A stretch of 64,000 nt of DNA from Microvirga sesbaniae (GTDB lineage Bacteria > Pseudomonadota > Alphaproteobacteria > Rhizobiales > Beijerinckiaceae): the NCBI RefSeq assembly GCF_025460805.1, contig NZ_JAMXFJ010000004.1, forward strand, positions 85,633 to 149,632. The letters are read 5' to 3'. Under the pieces are notes generated by a model. It saw only the letters and a program-made list of their open reading frames with translations, ran no database searches and had not been told where the DNA came from. Position 1 is the stretch's first letter. Each line of letters begins with the position of its first letter. This document shows positions 56,203 to 64,000 of the stretch, in pieces. Made by a program: the position numbers and the translations under genes.

Positions 56203-56574
56203 TCACTGGGCGCCGGCGACCCCGAGCACGGTGGTGAGAACGATCTTCTTCACTGTGAGATTGCTCTGGGGGGCGGTATCAATTCACTCTTCAAGCGCGT
56301 GGAAGCGGTCCGCCTTGCCGGTGCGCGGGATGGTGAGCGCTGGGATGCCGAGGCTCATCGGCATGTTGGAATCGGTCGAAGCGCATTCGTAGGCAGGTGG
56401 GATTCCATTTGCCTGGAAGGCGGCCATCGCGATCTGCACGATGTCCCGATTTGCGTCCGTCTGGCCAGCTGGTCGGTCACCGATGAGCTTGATGTCGGCG
56501 GTGATCGTCCATTCCTTGGTGGAATGGGCGAAGTTCTCCGTCTCCAGGGACTGGTGTCCAAGTCCAATTGACAT
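56203..56574 (-). pseudogene. M20-family peptidase remnant (C-terminal part, with nonsense codon)
   Basis: About 120 codons match the C-terminal end of an M20 peptidase of the peptidase T/CPG2 type: IGDRPAGQTDANRDIVQIAM, YECASTDSNMPMSLGIPALT, then HALEE. There a TGA replaces the expected Trp codon (EEW), and the frame continues in phase (IDTAPQSNLTVKKIVLTTVL) to a stop at 56203. The N-terminal half and metal ligands upstream are absent, replaced by the end of the next gene. It is inactive. Confidence 0.8.
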
Positions 56575-56603
56575 GACGGGGTGGTTCGCTCAGGCCGTGC
56601 CGC

Positions 56604-57509
56604 CTACGGCTTGAGCGAGCGATAGATCACCCGCACGAAATCTGCATTCTGCTCCTCGTTCGCCCCGATCTTGTGACTGATATCCGCGAAGGGCTTGGCC
56701 GCGACCGCCGCATCGAGACTTTTGCCCTCCGCGATCAGTGTCGCGACGCGTTCCTGTGCCGTCACCAGCATGTCGCGGTAGGATGCCATCCCCGCCCGAT
56801 CGGTCAGCGGTCCATGGCCTGGGACAACCTTGGTGTCATTATTGGCCAGCGCGAGAAAGGCGTCGGTTGCCGCAATCATGCCCTTGATGTTGCCGCCGTT
56901 GGCGAAGTCGATGTTGGGATAACGGTTGCCTAACGTCACGATGTCCCCTGTTGCCAGGACATTCGCGTCGGGGAAGTACACATAGGTATCGCCATCGGTG
57001 TGGGCGTTGGCGAAGTTCTTCAGCACCGCCTCCCGTCCGCCGGACTGCAGCGTCATCTCCGTTGCGTAGGTCTTGCTCGGGATTGCGCCCGCTGGTGCCG
57101 GCGGCGTCTTGGCTCCGGTCAGGCCATTGGTGGTTCCGGCGCTCAGGCGCTTGGCAACGTTCTCGTGTGCCGTCACAACGGCGCCGTCCTTGGCGAAGCC
57201 TTCGTTGCCGCCCGTATGATCGCCATGGTAATGCGTGTTGACGAGGTAGCGGATCGGCTCCTTCGACACGGCTGCGACCACCGCCTGGATCTTGTCATGC
57301 AAGGGCGCGAACTGACCGTCGACCATGATGATGCCGTTGTCCCCGGCCGCAATGGTAACGTTGCCGCCTGCGCCTGCGAGCATGTAGGTCCGGTGGCCAA
57401 GATCGGTGGTCCTGATCTCGACCTTGGAATAGTCCGTCTGGGCGGCCGCCGGCCCAGAGGCGAGCAGCAGCAATCCAAGAAGCGGGGCGAACGGTGTGAG
57501 TTTGCTCAT
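56604..57509 (-). CDS. Exported MBL-fold hydrolase
   Basis: A 301-residue secreted protein. Start ATG 57509 behind GGAG; signal peptide FAPLLGLLLLASGPAAAQ; metal site NTHYHGDHTGGNEG (near residue 100), later NAHTDGDTYVYFPD and PGHGPLTDR. Third His and Asp are in standard places. Members of this group are often annotated as cyclase-like or quinoprotein-relay SoxH-type hydrolases; the substrate is not evident. It follows the DUF5666-like gene by about 30 bases in the same direction. Confidence 0.82.
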   Translation of the reverse strand: MSKLTPFAPLLGLLLLASGPAAAQTDYSKVEIRTTDLGHRTYMLAGAGGNVTIAAGDNGIIMVDGQFAPLHDKIQAVVAAVSKEPIRYLVNTHYHGDHTGGNEGFAKDGAVVTAHENVAKRLSAGTTNGLTGAKTPPAPAGAIPSKTYATEMTLQSGGREAVLKNFANAHTDGDTYVYFPDANVLATGDIVTLGNRYPNIDFANGGNIKGMIAATDAFLALANNDTKVVPGHGPLTDRAGMASYRDMLVTAQERVATLIAEGKSLDAAVAAKPFADISHKIGANEEQNADFVRVIYRSLKP

Positions 57510-57540
57510 GATCGTCTCCGGATGGATTGAACAGTCCTGA

Positions 57541-58137
57541 TCACATGGGCGGCCTGACGCCATTCTTCTCCAGGGTGACGCGGCTCGCCGAGACGGATCC
57601 GTCGGGCTTTCTCTGCCCGAAGATGAAGACCGCCGCACCCGGCTTGACGAGGCTCGGGTCGCCGGGCACGAAGGCGACCACTGGCGCGTCGGGTGGAACG
57701 GTGATCTCCGCCTCCTGGCCCTTGTAGGTCACCCGCAACACTTGGCCCTGCGAGGCGGCCGCGACCCCGGCGACCGTGGCGTTCGTCATCAGGCTGTCGG
57801 GGGCCAGATCCCAGGCAAACTGCCCCTCGCCGGCCCCGGGGGGCAGAAAATGGACCTCAAGGGCTCGTAGCTTCCCGTCAGGCCCTCGGACGGAGGTCGA
57901 GGCGATAGAGTCGCCGGGCTTGATGTCGGAGAGGCTGCGCTTCTCCACCCCGGAAATGGCGAAGTTCGGGGCCAAGGCGACGGGGACCTCCTGTCCCGCC
58001 TGGGTCTTGACCACCAGGGTCTGGCCCTCGAGCTTCTCGACTGTCCCGCGAATGCGGGTGGGTGTTCCGTCGGGCGCTTGAGCCAGGGCCGGGAGCGTCG
58101 CTAGAGCGAGGAATGCTCCAATCAGGGATAATCGCAT
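57541..58137 (-). CDS. Exported DUF5666-like beta-barrel protein
   Basis: A 198-residue secreted protein: signal peptide (MRLSLIGAFLALATLPALAQ), then an OB-like beta domain repeated about twice (RIRGTVEKLEGQTLVVKTQA, SDIKPGDSIASTSVRGPDG; QVLRVTYKGQEAEITVPPDA, VKPGAAVFIFGQRKPDGS). The pattern matches DUF5666 proteins. Function unknown. It is the first gene of a two-gene unit with the MBL protein. Confidence 0.75.
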   Translation of the reverse strand: MRLSLIGAFLALATLPALAQAPDGTPTRIRGTVEKLEGQTLVVKTQAGQEVPVALAPNFAISGVEKRSLSDIKPGDSIASTSVRGPDGKLRALEVHFLPPGAGEGQFAWDLAPDSLMTNATVAGVAAASQGQVLRVTYKGQEAEITVPPDAPVVAFVPGDPSLVKPGAAVFIFGQRKPDGSVSASRVTLEKNGVRPPM

Positions 58138-58482
58138 GGGTACCCTCCGGGGCTGTCAGATTCCCACACGGTCGCTGCACAGCGTCTTCCGTCAACGGCG
58201 CAAAAGGCGTGGCACGAGGACTGCACGCATTCGTGATCCAACAAGGGCGGCCTGAACCGATGCTGCGGTGGGTCTCCCAATGACCACAAGTCGGTCCTGC
58301 AGCGATAGCCGTCGTTGGCAGGCGAACACCTTGACCGCCCCCAGGACTGCCATACTGTTAAGGGGGTAACTCCAAGGGACAGCCGGTCCCCGCGGTGTTG
58401 CTCACTTTCCCGGCGTTCCGACGGACTTCAGAGGTTGGCGGAGCGTCCGAAGCCATCCCCCTCAGAAGGTCCTCATTAATCC
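58138..58482. other. Intergenic region between divergent DUF5666-like and CPG2-like genes
   Basis: Should hold both divergent promoters. No clear operator, RNA or hairpin was recognised. Confidence 0.5.
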
Positions 58483-59763
58483 ATGCTTCCAAAACAACGC
58501 CGCCTACAGTCCGCCCTTCTCGCCGCGGCCCTCGCCATTGCCGCTGGCCCTTCGCTGGCCGAGCCGGTCACAGCCATTCAGGACCTCGCCCAGCAGGAGC
58601 AGCAGCCGCTGCTGGATACCCTGCGTGATCTGGTTTCCATCGAATCGGGCAGCAAGGATCTGGAAGGTTTGGCCAAGATCGCTGACCTGATTTCCAGCCG
58701 CCTGAAGCAGCTCGGCGGCAAGGTCGAGCTGATCCAGCCGGCTGACATCTACCGCATGGATGATACGCCCGAGAAGGTTGGCGCCATGGTGAAGGCCGAG
58801 TTCCAGGGCACCGGCAAAGCCAAGATCATGCTCATTGCCCACATGGATACTGTGTACCTGCGTGGCATGCTCAAGGAGCAGCCGTTCCGCATCGATGGGG
58901 ACAAGGCCTATGGCCTGGGCATTGCCGACGACAAGCACGGCATCGCCACCATCCTGCACACCATTGCGTTGCTGCAGAAGCTCGGCTTCAAGGACTACGG
59001 TACCCTCACGGTATTGATCAACGGTGACGAGGAAATCAGCTCCCCTGGCGGGCGCAGCACCATCACCCAGGTCGCCTCCGACCAGGATGTCGTCCTGTCG
59101 TTTGAGGGCGGCGGCACCGACGGCAGCGTGCGCCTTGCCACCAGCGGCATCGGGGCAGCGTACCTGACCGTGCAAGGCAAATCCTCGCACGCCGGCGCCC
59201 GGCCCGAGGGCGGCGTCAACGCGCTTTACGAACTCTCGCACCAGCTGCTGCAGTTGAAGGACCTGTCGCAGAATGACCGTGGGCTGAAGCTCAACTGGAC
59301 CGTTTCGCAGGCTGGCACCAACCGCAACGTGATCCCGGCGGAGGCGACGGCGCAGGCTGATGCCCGGGCGCTGAAGGTCTCCGATTTCGACCAGCTCCAG
59401 GCCACGCTGCAGGAGCGGATCAAGAACCAGTTGCTGCCCGACGCCAAGGTGCAGCTCAAGTTTGAGGTGCGCCGGCCGCCGCTGGAAGCCACTGACGCCT
59501 CCCGCAAGCTGTCCGGACACGCCAAGTCCATCTACGAGGAGATCGGCGTGCCGATGAAGGTGCTGGAGGCTCCCAACGGAGGCGGCACCGATGCGGCCTT
59601 CGCGGCGCTGAAGACGAAGGGTGCGGTTGTCGAGGGCTTTGGTCTGAGCGGCTTCGGCTCCCACTCCAATGACGCCGAGTACGTGCAAATCGGCAGCATT
59701 GCCCCACGCCTGTACCTGACCACACGGCTGATCATGGACGTCTCACAGGACAAGGTGAAGTAA
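58483..59763 (+). CDS. Exported M20 glutamate carboxypeptidase (carboxypeptidase G2-like)
   Basis: Removes C-terminal glutamate, as carboxypeptidase G2 does from folate and methotrexate. The 426-residue protein has a signal peptide (LLAAALAIAAGPSLA), zinc ligands HMDTVYLRG, YGLGIADDKHG, catalytic and zinc-binding NGDEEISSPGG, a dimerisation domain with KSSHAGARPEGGVNAL, and a final ligand FGSHSNDAEYVQI. The order and spacing match CPG2. Folate analogues are the best-known substrates of the family; the physiological one here is inferred. A hairpin follows the gene. Confidence 0.88.
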   Translation: MLPKQRRLQSALLAAALAIAAGPSLAEPVTAIQDLAQQEQQPLLDTLRDLVSIESGSKDLEGLAKIADLISSRLKQLGGKVELIQPADIYRMDDTPEKVGAMVKAEFQGTGKAKIMLIAHMDTVYLRGMLKEQPFRIDGDKAYGLGIADDKHGIATILHTIALLQKLGFKDYGTLTVLINGDEEISSPGGRSTITQVASDQDVVLSFEGGGTDGSVRLATSGIGAAYLTVQGKSSHAGARPEGGVNALYELSHQLLQLKDLSQNDRGLKLNWTVSQAGTNRNVIPAEATAQADARALKVSDFDQLQATLQERIKNQLLPDAKVQLKFEVRRPPLEATDASRKLSGHAKSIYEEIGVPMKVLEAPNGGGTDAAFAALKTKGAVVEGFGLSGFGSHSNDAEYVQIGSIAPRLYLTTRLIMDVSQDKVK

Positions 59764-59774
59764 GGGATTTCCTG

Positions 59775-59805
59775 ACGCGCCATGACGAGTACCGCCATGG
59801 CGCGT
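59775..59805 (+). terminator. Hairpin after the CPG2-like gene
   Basis: 10-bp perfect stem ACGCGCCATG / CATGGCGCGT, 11-base loop, 11 bases after the stop codon. No T-run follows. Confidence 0.5.
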
Positions 59806-59940
59806 TCCCAGTCCTGCCAATGAAGGGTGGGAACGAAAGCAGACCACCGTCCGTTAACTCTTGTTTAACTCTGCCTTGAATCCGCCATTCCCGCCGTGTC
59901 ATGAAGATGAACACTTCCTTAACGGCACGTTGGCGGGGCA

Positions 59941-60606
59941 ATGCGGCACTCTCTTCTTGGGCTTCTGAACGTTCGGCCCTTTTCCCAGAACACGCTCCGC
60001 CTTGCCACCGTATCTCTGTCTTTCACCGTCATCGCTGCCGCTGTTCAGGCGCAACCCGTGGCAGCCCCACCAACCTCATCACAATCCGTCGCGAAGGTTG
60101 GCACCGCCAAGCCGATCGCCGCCTGGACCCGCTTCTGCCAGCAGAGGCCCGAGGAATGCGCCGTCGACATTTCCGAGCCGGCCACCATCGCTCTCACCCC
60201 GCGGGCCTGGAAGACCATCGTCCAGGTCAACCGTCAGGTGAACGGTGCGATCAAGGCCAAGACAGATCAGGACCACTGGGGTGTCGAGGACCGCTGGGAC
60301 TTCGCAGAGGATGGCTACGGCGATTGCGAGGACTACCAACTCGTCAAACGTAAGCGCTTGGTCGAAGCCGGTTTTCCCCGTCGGGCGCTGCGGATGACCG
60401 TGGTCATCGACGATGAAGGCGCCGGGCACGCCGTGATGATGGTCCGCACCGACCGCGGCGACTTCGTGCTTGATAACAAGAAGAACGCGGTCCTGCCCTG
60501 GCACCAGACCGGCTACACCTACGTCAAGCGTGAGGGCGATACCGGCTCGACCTGGGCCTCGCTCGGCGGGGCGTTTGTCTCACCGACCGTCACGGCGGGC
60601 CGCTAA
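59941..60606 (+). CDS. BTLCP-type transglutaminase-like cysteine peptidase
   Basis: A 221-residue secreted protein with the BTLCP layout: a signal sequence (TVSLSFTVIAAAVQAQP), NAxVN-type helix (TIVQVNRQVNGAIKAKTDQD), WDFAEDGYGDCEDYQLVKRK carrying the catalytic Cys, GHAVMMVRTDRGDFVLDNK with His and Asp, and a W..TGYTYVKREG tail. Periplasmic cleavage of an adhesin, as with LapG, is known for related families, but no LapD or adhesin is nearby here. Confidence 0.85.
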   Translation: MRHSLLGLLNVRPFSQNTLRLATVSLSFTVIAAAVQAQPVAAPPTSSQSVAKVGTAKPIAAWTRFCQQRPEECAVDISEPATIALTPRAWKTIVQVNRQVNGAIKAKTDQDHWGVEDRWDFAEDGYGDCEDYQLVKRKRLVEAGFPRRALRMTVVIDDEGAGHAVMMVRTDRGDFVLDNKKNAVLPWHQTGYTYVKREGDTGSTWASLGGAFVSPTVTAGR

Positions 60607-60674
60607 CGCCTCTTTCCAGTCAGGCACCGCAGAAGCCAGGGTAGGTTGATCGGCCCTGCCCTGCCGTGCCAGCT

Positions 60675-61700
60675 CTATTGATACGCTCTCTGTGACGCAT
60701 ACGACGTGCTGGCCGGGGATCCCTGCCGCGGGCTTCCATTGGCATTCAGGAGGATTTCGCGCGGCCCGGCCGCTAAGGCTTCCGGGCGGCTGACATCCCC
60801 GAAGCGGTTTCGGGCACTGGCGTCTACCGCCAGTGAGCCATCCTCACCAGCCACACCGCCCGACAGGGTTTCGCGGAAGACCCGGTTCTGACCACCGTCG
60901 GCGTAGACCAGCCTGACCGGCTGCACGCCCTGGGCAACTAACGCGGCCACCTGCTGCTCATCCCTCTGCTGCTTCTGAGCCACCGCGGCCGCCGCAGATG
61001 GATCGCCCGCATCGAAGACATAGCGCCCGCTGCCGACCCCGACCTGCGGCTCCTCGCGGGTGACCTCGAAGGTGTCGTTGCCTTCCTTCAGGTTCCTCCA
61101 GAACGCGATGTTCGGGTCGAGGCGGTGCTTGGCCAGGTTCTCGGCGGTCATCCGGAACGGATACGACTGGAACTGGAAGCCACGTTGACCACCGGCAAAA
61201 GCCTCCCGAGCGATGGCATAGATCTCTGCAATGCTCTCATCCGTCATGGCAAAGCAGCCGGCGGACGAGCACGAGCCATGGACCATCAGCAGGCTGCCCG
61301 TGCGGCCCATCTGCTGGTCATAGGCATTCGGGAAGCCGGTGTCGAAGGACAGGTGATAGTTCGAGTTCGGGTTCATCTGCCCGGGGCTGATCGTGTAGAA
61401 GCCCTCCGGCGCCTGGCGGTCACCCGTCTGGATCTTGGGGCCGAGCTGGCCCGACCAGCGGCAGATAGGATAGGTCTTGAGCAAGGCGTACTTGCCGTTC
61501 GAGCCCCGCTTCCAGACCTCCATCTCCGATTCCTTCTTGAAGGCCCGGATCAGGATGGGATCGTTCTTGGACATACTCTTGCTGTCCATCAGCGCCACGG
61601 TGGACTGCGGAATGGGCACAAGATGGCGCGTGGACCGGGTGTCACCCTGACAGGCAGCGAGCGCGAGCACGAGGCCCACAACCAATGCGATACGCTTCAT
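60675..61700 (-). CDS. L,D-transpeptidase (YkuD domain) lipoprotein
   Basis: Forms or trims peptidoglycan cross-links or attaches proteins to them. From ATG 61700 it begins with a lipoprotein signal (ALVVGLVLALAAC, lipobox Cys). The YkuD core follows: YPICRWSGQLGPKIQTGDRQ, FPNAYDQQMGRTGSLLMVHG and the catalytic SCSSAGCFAMTDE, with Cys nucleophile. The C-terminal ~120 residues are an uncharacterised Gln/Ala-rich extension. The frame stays open to 61880, but the start at 61700 fits the signal peptide. Confidence 0.85.
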   Translation of the reverse strand: MKRIALVVGLVLALAACQGDTRSTRHLVPIPQSTVALMDSKSMSKNDPILIRAFKKESEMEVWKRGSNGKYALLKTYPICRWSGQLGPKIQTGDRQAPEGFYTISPGQMNPNSNYHLSFDTGFPNAYDQQMGRTGSLLMVHGSCSSAGCFAMTDESIAEIYAIAREAFAGGQRGFQFQSYPFRMTAENLAKHRLDPNIAFWRNLKEGNDTFEVTREEPQVGVGSGRYVFDAGDPSAAAAVAQKQQRDEQQVAALVAQGVQPVRLVYADGGQNRVFRETLSGGVAGEDGSLAVDASARNRFGDVSRPEALAAGPREILLNANGSPRQGSPASTSYASQRAYQ

Positions 61701-62010
61701 GAGGGGGACCCCGCGTTTCTGATCTGCCCGGATGGAGAGGCCGGACAGTCCCTGATTTTCGTTACAATTTCCTTCGTTGTTGGCTTTGAGGCTCCTGGGT
61801 GCGCTCCAAGCCAACCCGCAGGAGCTTGCCCTCAAGTCCGGCGGGATTAAGGCATCGGGCGCGCCTTCACCGTGATCCACAGCGTTGGTTCGACCGAGAC
61901 AAGCCTAGTGATGGAAGGCACGCGAACCTGACAGATGCGCCAGGCCGCACGGTCAGACTTCCCAAGCACACGGGAGCCGTGTTGAGCGCTCGTCCATCGC
62001 CCGATATGGG
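61701..62010. other. Intergenic region between L,D-transpeptidase and MFS genes
   Basis: No gene or structured RNA was recognised; it likely holds the promoter of the L,D-transpeptidase gene. Confidence 0.4.
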
Positions 62011-63333
62011 TTACCGATCCGCTGGCCAACGCGTGTGGAGTTCGTCAAGCACGAAGACATGAGCATGGCTCAAGGTACGCCCTTGGATACGCCCATCGTG
62101 TACGTGTTGGTGATCCGGTGCGAGATTATCATGAGTGTGGGCAAGGACCTCTGGATCCCTCCTCGGCCAAAGGCGCACGGCAGACACAGTTGCCAGCATG
62201 GCAAGGCCGCCGAGCAGCAAGAAGGTGCTCGGCAAGCCGATTGTCGCTCCGAGCCATCCGGCCAATGGATAGTTGATCAACCAGCACATGTGAGTGAACG
62301 AAAACTGCGCTGCGAAAACAGTTGCACGGTCATGGTCGCCGGATGAACGGCGGATGAGCCGTCCCGCCGGGGTCTGGATCAGACCGTAACCCATCCCAAG
62401 GACGAGCATAATGGGCAGGATCAGAGTGAAACTTTCAATAAAGCCCGCTGCCAGCATCCCCAGGATGATGAAGCCCGCGCCAATCAGCATGGCTTTTCGA
62501 TCTGCGACAACTTCCAGCAGATACGGGACACACAACGCGGCGATCATTGACCCTGCACCGTATGTGGCGAGGGCCAGGGCGGTCGCAGTTTGGGTCAGCC
62601 CCATGTTCGCCTGGACAAGGACCACGGTGTTGACGATGATCATCGCGCTGCCACACGAGGCAACAAAGGAAAAGGCAAGCAGTCCTCTCAGCCTCGGTGT
62701 CCCGATATAGATACGCATTCCTGTAAGGGTTCTTTTTGCGATCCTGTCCTGCAGGATGATCCGGCGCGCTGGGAGGATCGTTACGGCAATGAACGCTGCC
62801 GACGCCAAGAAGCCAAGCACGGTCCCAGCGAAGAGCTCATGAAAGCTAAAGAAGGTGAGCAGCAATGCCGCGATCACCGGGCTGACGACGCTTTCCAAAT
62901 CATAGGTCAACTGTGTCAGCGACAGCGCACGCGTGTAGTCTCGCTCATCCGGCAGAACATCCGGAATGGTGGCTCGCATTGTCGGCGTGAAGCCAGCGGA
63001 CGCCGCCTGGAGCACGAAGATCAGGCAGTAGATCTGCCAGACCTCCGTCACGAAGGGAAATGCGACCATGACGGCGGCCCTCAGCAGGTCGAGCCCGACG
63101 AGAATGCTCTTGCGCGAGAAGCGCTCGGCCAATGCTGCTGCGATGGGAGCGAGGCTGACGCTGGCGATCATCTTGATGGCGAGCGCTGTTCCTAAAACAG
63201 ACCCGGCTTGGGCGCCCGCGATGTCGTACGCCATTAGGCTCAGCGCAACCGTGGCAAGACCTGTTCCGAGCACCGCCACGAGCTGCGCAATGAAGAGGGA
63301 GCGAAAGGTTTTGTTCGCGAGGATCGAGAGCAT
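62011..63333 (-). CDS. MFS exporter with His-rich tail (NreB-like)
   Basis: A 440-residue 12-helix MFS protein (TFRSLFIAQLVAVLGTGLAT, LAERFSRKSILVGLDLLRAA) of the NreB/macrolide-efflux-like type. The C-terminal cytoplasmic tail is His-rich (AHTHDNLAPDHQHVHD, LSHAHVFVLDELHTRWP), which in NreB proteins goes with nickel or cobalt export. Metal export is thus plausible but unproven. It stands alone, with no adjacent metal regulator. Confidence 0.82.
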   Translation of the reverse strand: MLSILANKTFRSLFIAQLVAVLGTGLATVALSLMAYDIAGAQAGSVLGTALAIKMIASVSLAPIAAALAERFSRKSILVGLDLLRAAVMVAFPFVTEVWQIYCLIFVLQAASAGFTPTMRATIPDVLPDERDYTRALSLTQLTYDLESVVSPVIAALLLTFFSFHELFAGTVLGFLASAAFIAVTILPARRIILQDRIAKRTLTGMRIYIGTPRLRGLLAFSFVASCGSAMIIVNTVVLVQANMGLTQTATALALATYGAGSMIAALCVPYLLEVVADRKAMLIGAGFIILGMLAAGFIESFTLILPIMLVLGMGYGLIQTPAGRLIRRSSGDHDRATVFAAQFSFTHMCWLINYPLAGWLGATIGLPSTFLLLGGLAMLATVSAVRLWPRRDPEVLAHTHDNLAPDHQHVHDGRIQGRTLSHAHVFVLDELHTRWPADR

Positions 63334-63554
63334 GAGGGCGAGTATTCCTCGATATGGGTTTCAGGCATAGGGCATAGGCACTGGACGGTGGGTGCTGCGC
63401 AGTCTGACAGTTGATGAGCGGCTGCGGTCTCGCTTCGAAGCGCCAGGCATGTTCGACCGGCCGCGATCCCGCGTCCAATTGCCTTGGATTCCGCCGGCGC
63501 AGGTAGATGTCATGCTGACGTGACCCGTTCCAGGCATCGTCTCGATGTCTCTCC

Positions 63555-64000
63555 TCAATAGCCCCGCCGGCGGTCAATCACGCCCTCCATCGGAAGTCCC
63601 GAGCGGTGCCGCTCGATGAGCCGGCAGACACGCTGGGCGGCCGCTTGGGGGAGGGTTGTGCTCGCGATATGCGGAGTGACGATGACCTGTGGGTGCCTAA
63701 GGAGAGGATGGTCCGCCGCGGGAGGCTCGTCCTGCAGGACGTCCAGGATGGCGCAATCGATCCGCCCGCTCGCGAGAGCGGCGATCAGGTCATCTTCGAT
63801 GAGATGTCCCCCGCGGCCCACATTGAGCAGCCTCGCGCCCATGGGGAGTTGCTCGAAGGTAGCGCGGCATAGAATTCCCCGCGTCTCGTCCGTGAGAGGC
63901 AGCAAGCAGATGAGGATGTCGCAGCCGGACAGGAAAGCCCCAAGTTCCTTGAGGCCGGCAAAGGTCTGCATCCCATCGATGGTCTTGGGTGACGCGCTCC
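63555..64000 (-). CDS. D-2-hydroxyacid dehydrogenase, GhrA-like (5' end beyond window)
   Basis: NAD(P)-dependent reductase of 2-oxoacids such as glyoxylate or hydroxypyruvate. The visible C-terminal ~148 residues include SPKTIDGMQTFAGLKELGAF, ILICLLPLTDETRGILC, LLNVGRGGHLIEDDLIAAL, ILDVLQDEPPAADHPLLRHP and VIVTPHIAS, the catalytic Arg, Glu and His of the family. The frame is open to the window edge, so the N-terminal substrate domain lies outside. The methionine near 63971 is not the real start. Confidence 0.88.
   Translation of the reverse strand, partial: SASPKTIDGMQTFAGLKELGAFLSGCDILICLLPLTDETRGILCRATFEQLPMGARLLNVGRGGHLIEDDLIAALASGRIDCAILDVLQDEPPAADHPLLRHPQVIVTPHIASTTLPQAAAQRVCRLIERHRSGLPMEGVIDRRRGY

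Noticed and set aside
53070..57509. The exported MBL-fold genes as antibiotic-resistance beta-lactamases
   Set aside because: They share only the fold and metal motif; nothing in the sequence or context shows beta-lactam specificity.

Overview
The window starts in the replication core of an alphaproteobacterial chromosome: dnaA, dnaN, recF, a LysE-family exporter and gyrB, all on the + strand (196-7629). The gene order, the high G+C and the sequence style fit Hyphomicrobiales, possibly Methylobacteriaceae/Microvirga-like; this is inference from the proteins, not a measured placement.

Just after the gyrB stop the sequence becomes accessory (about 7.65-36.3 kb) with visibly lower and uneven G+C. 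It holds, in order: (i) two overlapping genes, a 1522-residue alpha/beta-hydrolase-TPR-PIN protein and a 643-residue partner without a recognised family, which look like a biological-conflict (defence) module; (ii) an IS630-family element with a two-frame transposase and, 55 bp away, a short non-coding element with the same terminal repeats (MITE); (iii) a 1651-residue SF1 helicase fused to a DUF559-type nuclease and a GreA/GreB-C-like domain; (iv) a plasmid-type repC with an apparently intact antisense ctRNA but no repA/repB; (v) a zinc-finger HNH protein; (vi) a Tn7-like transposition operon, tnsA-tniA-tniB-tniQ, on the minus strand; (vii) a six-gene minus-strand operon with a Lon-type AAA+ ATPase lacking a protease domain and several small proteins, at least one of which resembles part of a TnsB/TniA transposase, facing a divergent XRE regulator. 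A Tn7-like transposon carrying defence cargo next to gyrB is the simplest model, but I could not prove the transposon ends.

From 36.5 to 52.9 kb is a metal-resistance and metal-homeostasis region: arsR with a clear operator, a degenerate arsC-like gene fused to the remains of a Crp/Fnr gene, copA with a CueR operator, cueR, a membrane adenylate cyclase, a GNAT gene, an RND copper/silver efflux operon (cusA, cusB, a YtkA/FixH-like protein, and a nearby small Cys/Met-rich protein), an MBL-fold/MFS pair, and mntH facing a Fur-family regulator.

From 53 to 64 kb are mostly exported hydrolases: two MBL-fold proteins, an AbgB-like amidase, the broken 3' end of an M20 peptidase, a DUF5666-like protein, a carboxypeptidase G2-like peptidase, a BTLCP cysteine peptidase and an L,D-transpeptidase lipoprotein. 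An MFS exporter with a His-rich tail and a D-2-hydroxyacid dehydrogenase cut by the window edge follow. No rRNA, tRNA or CRISPR array was seen.
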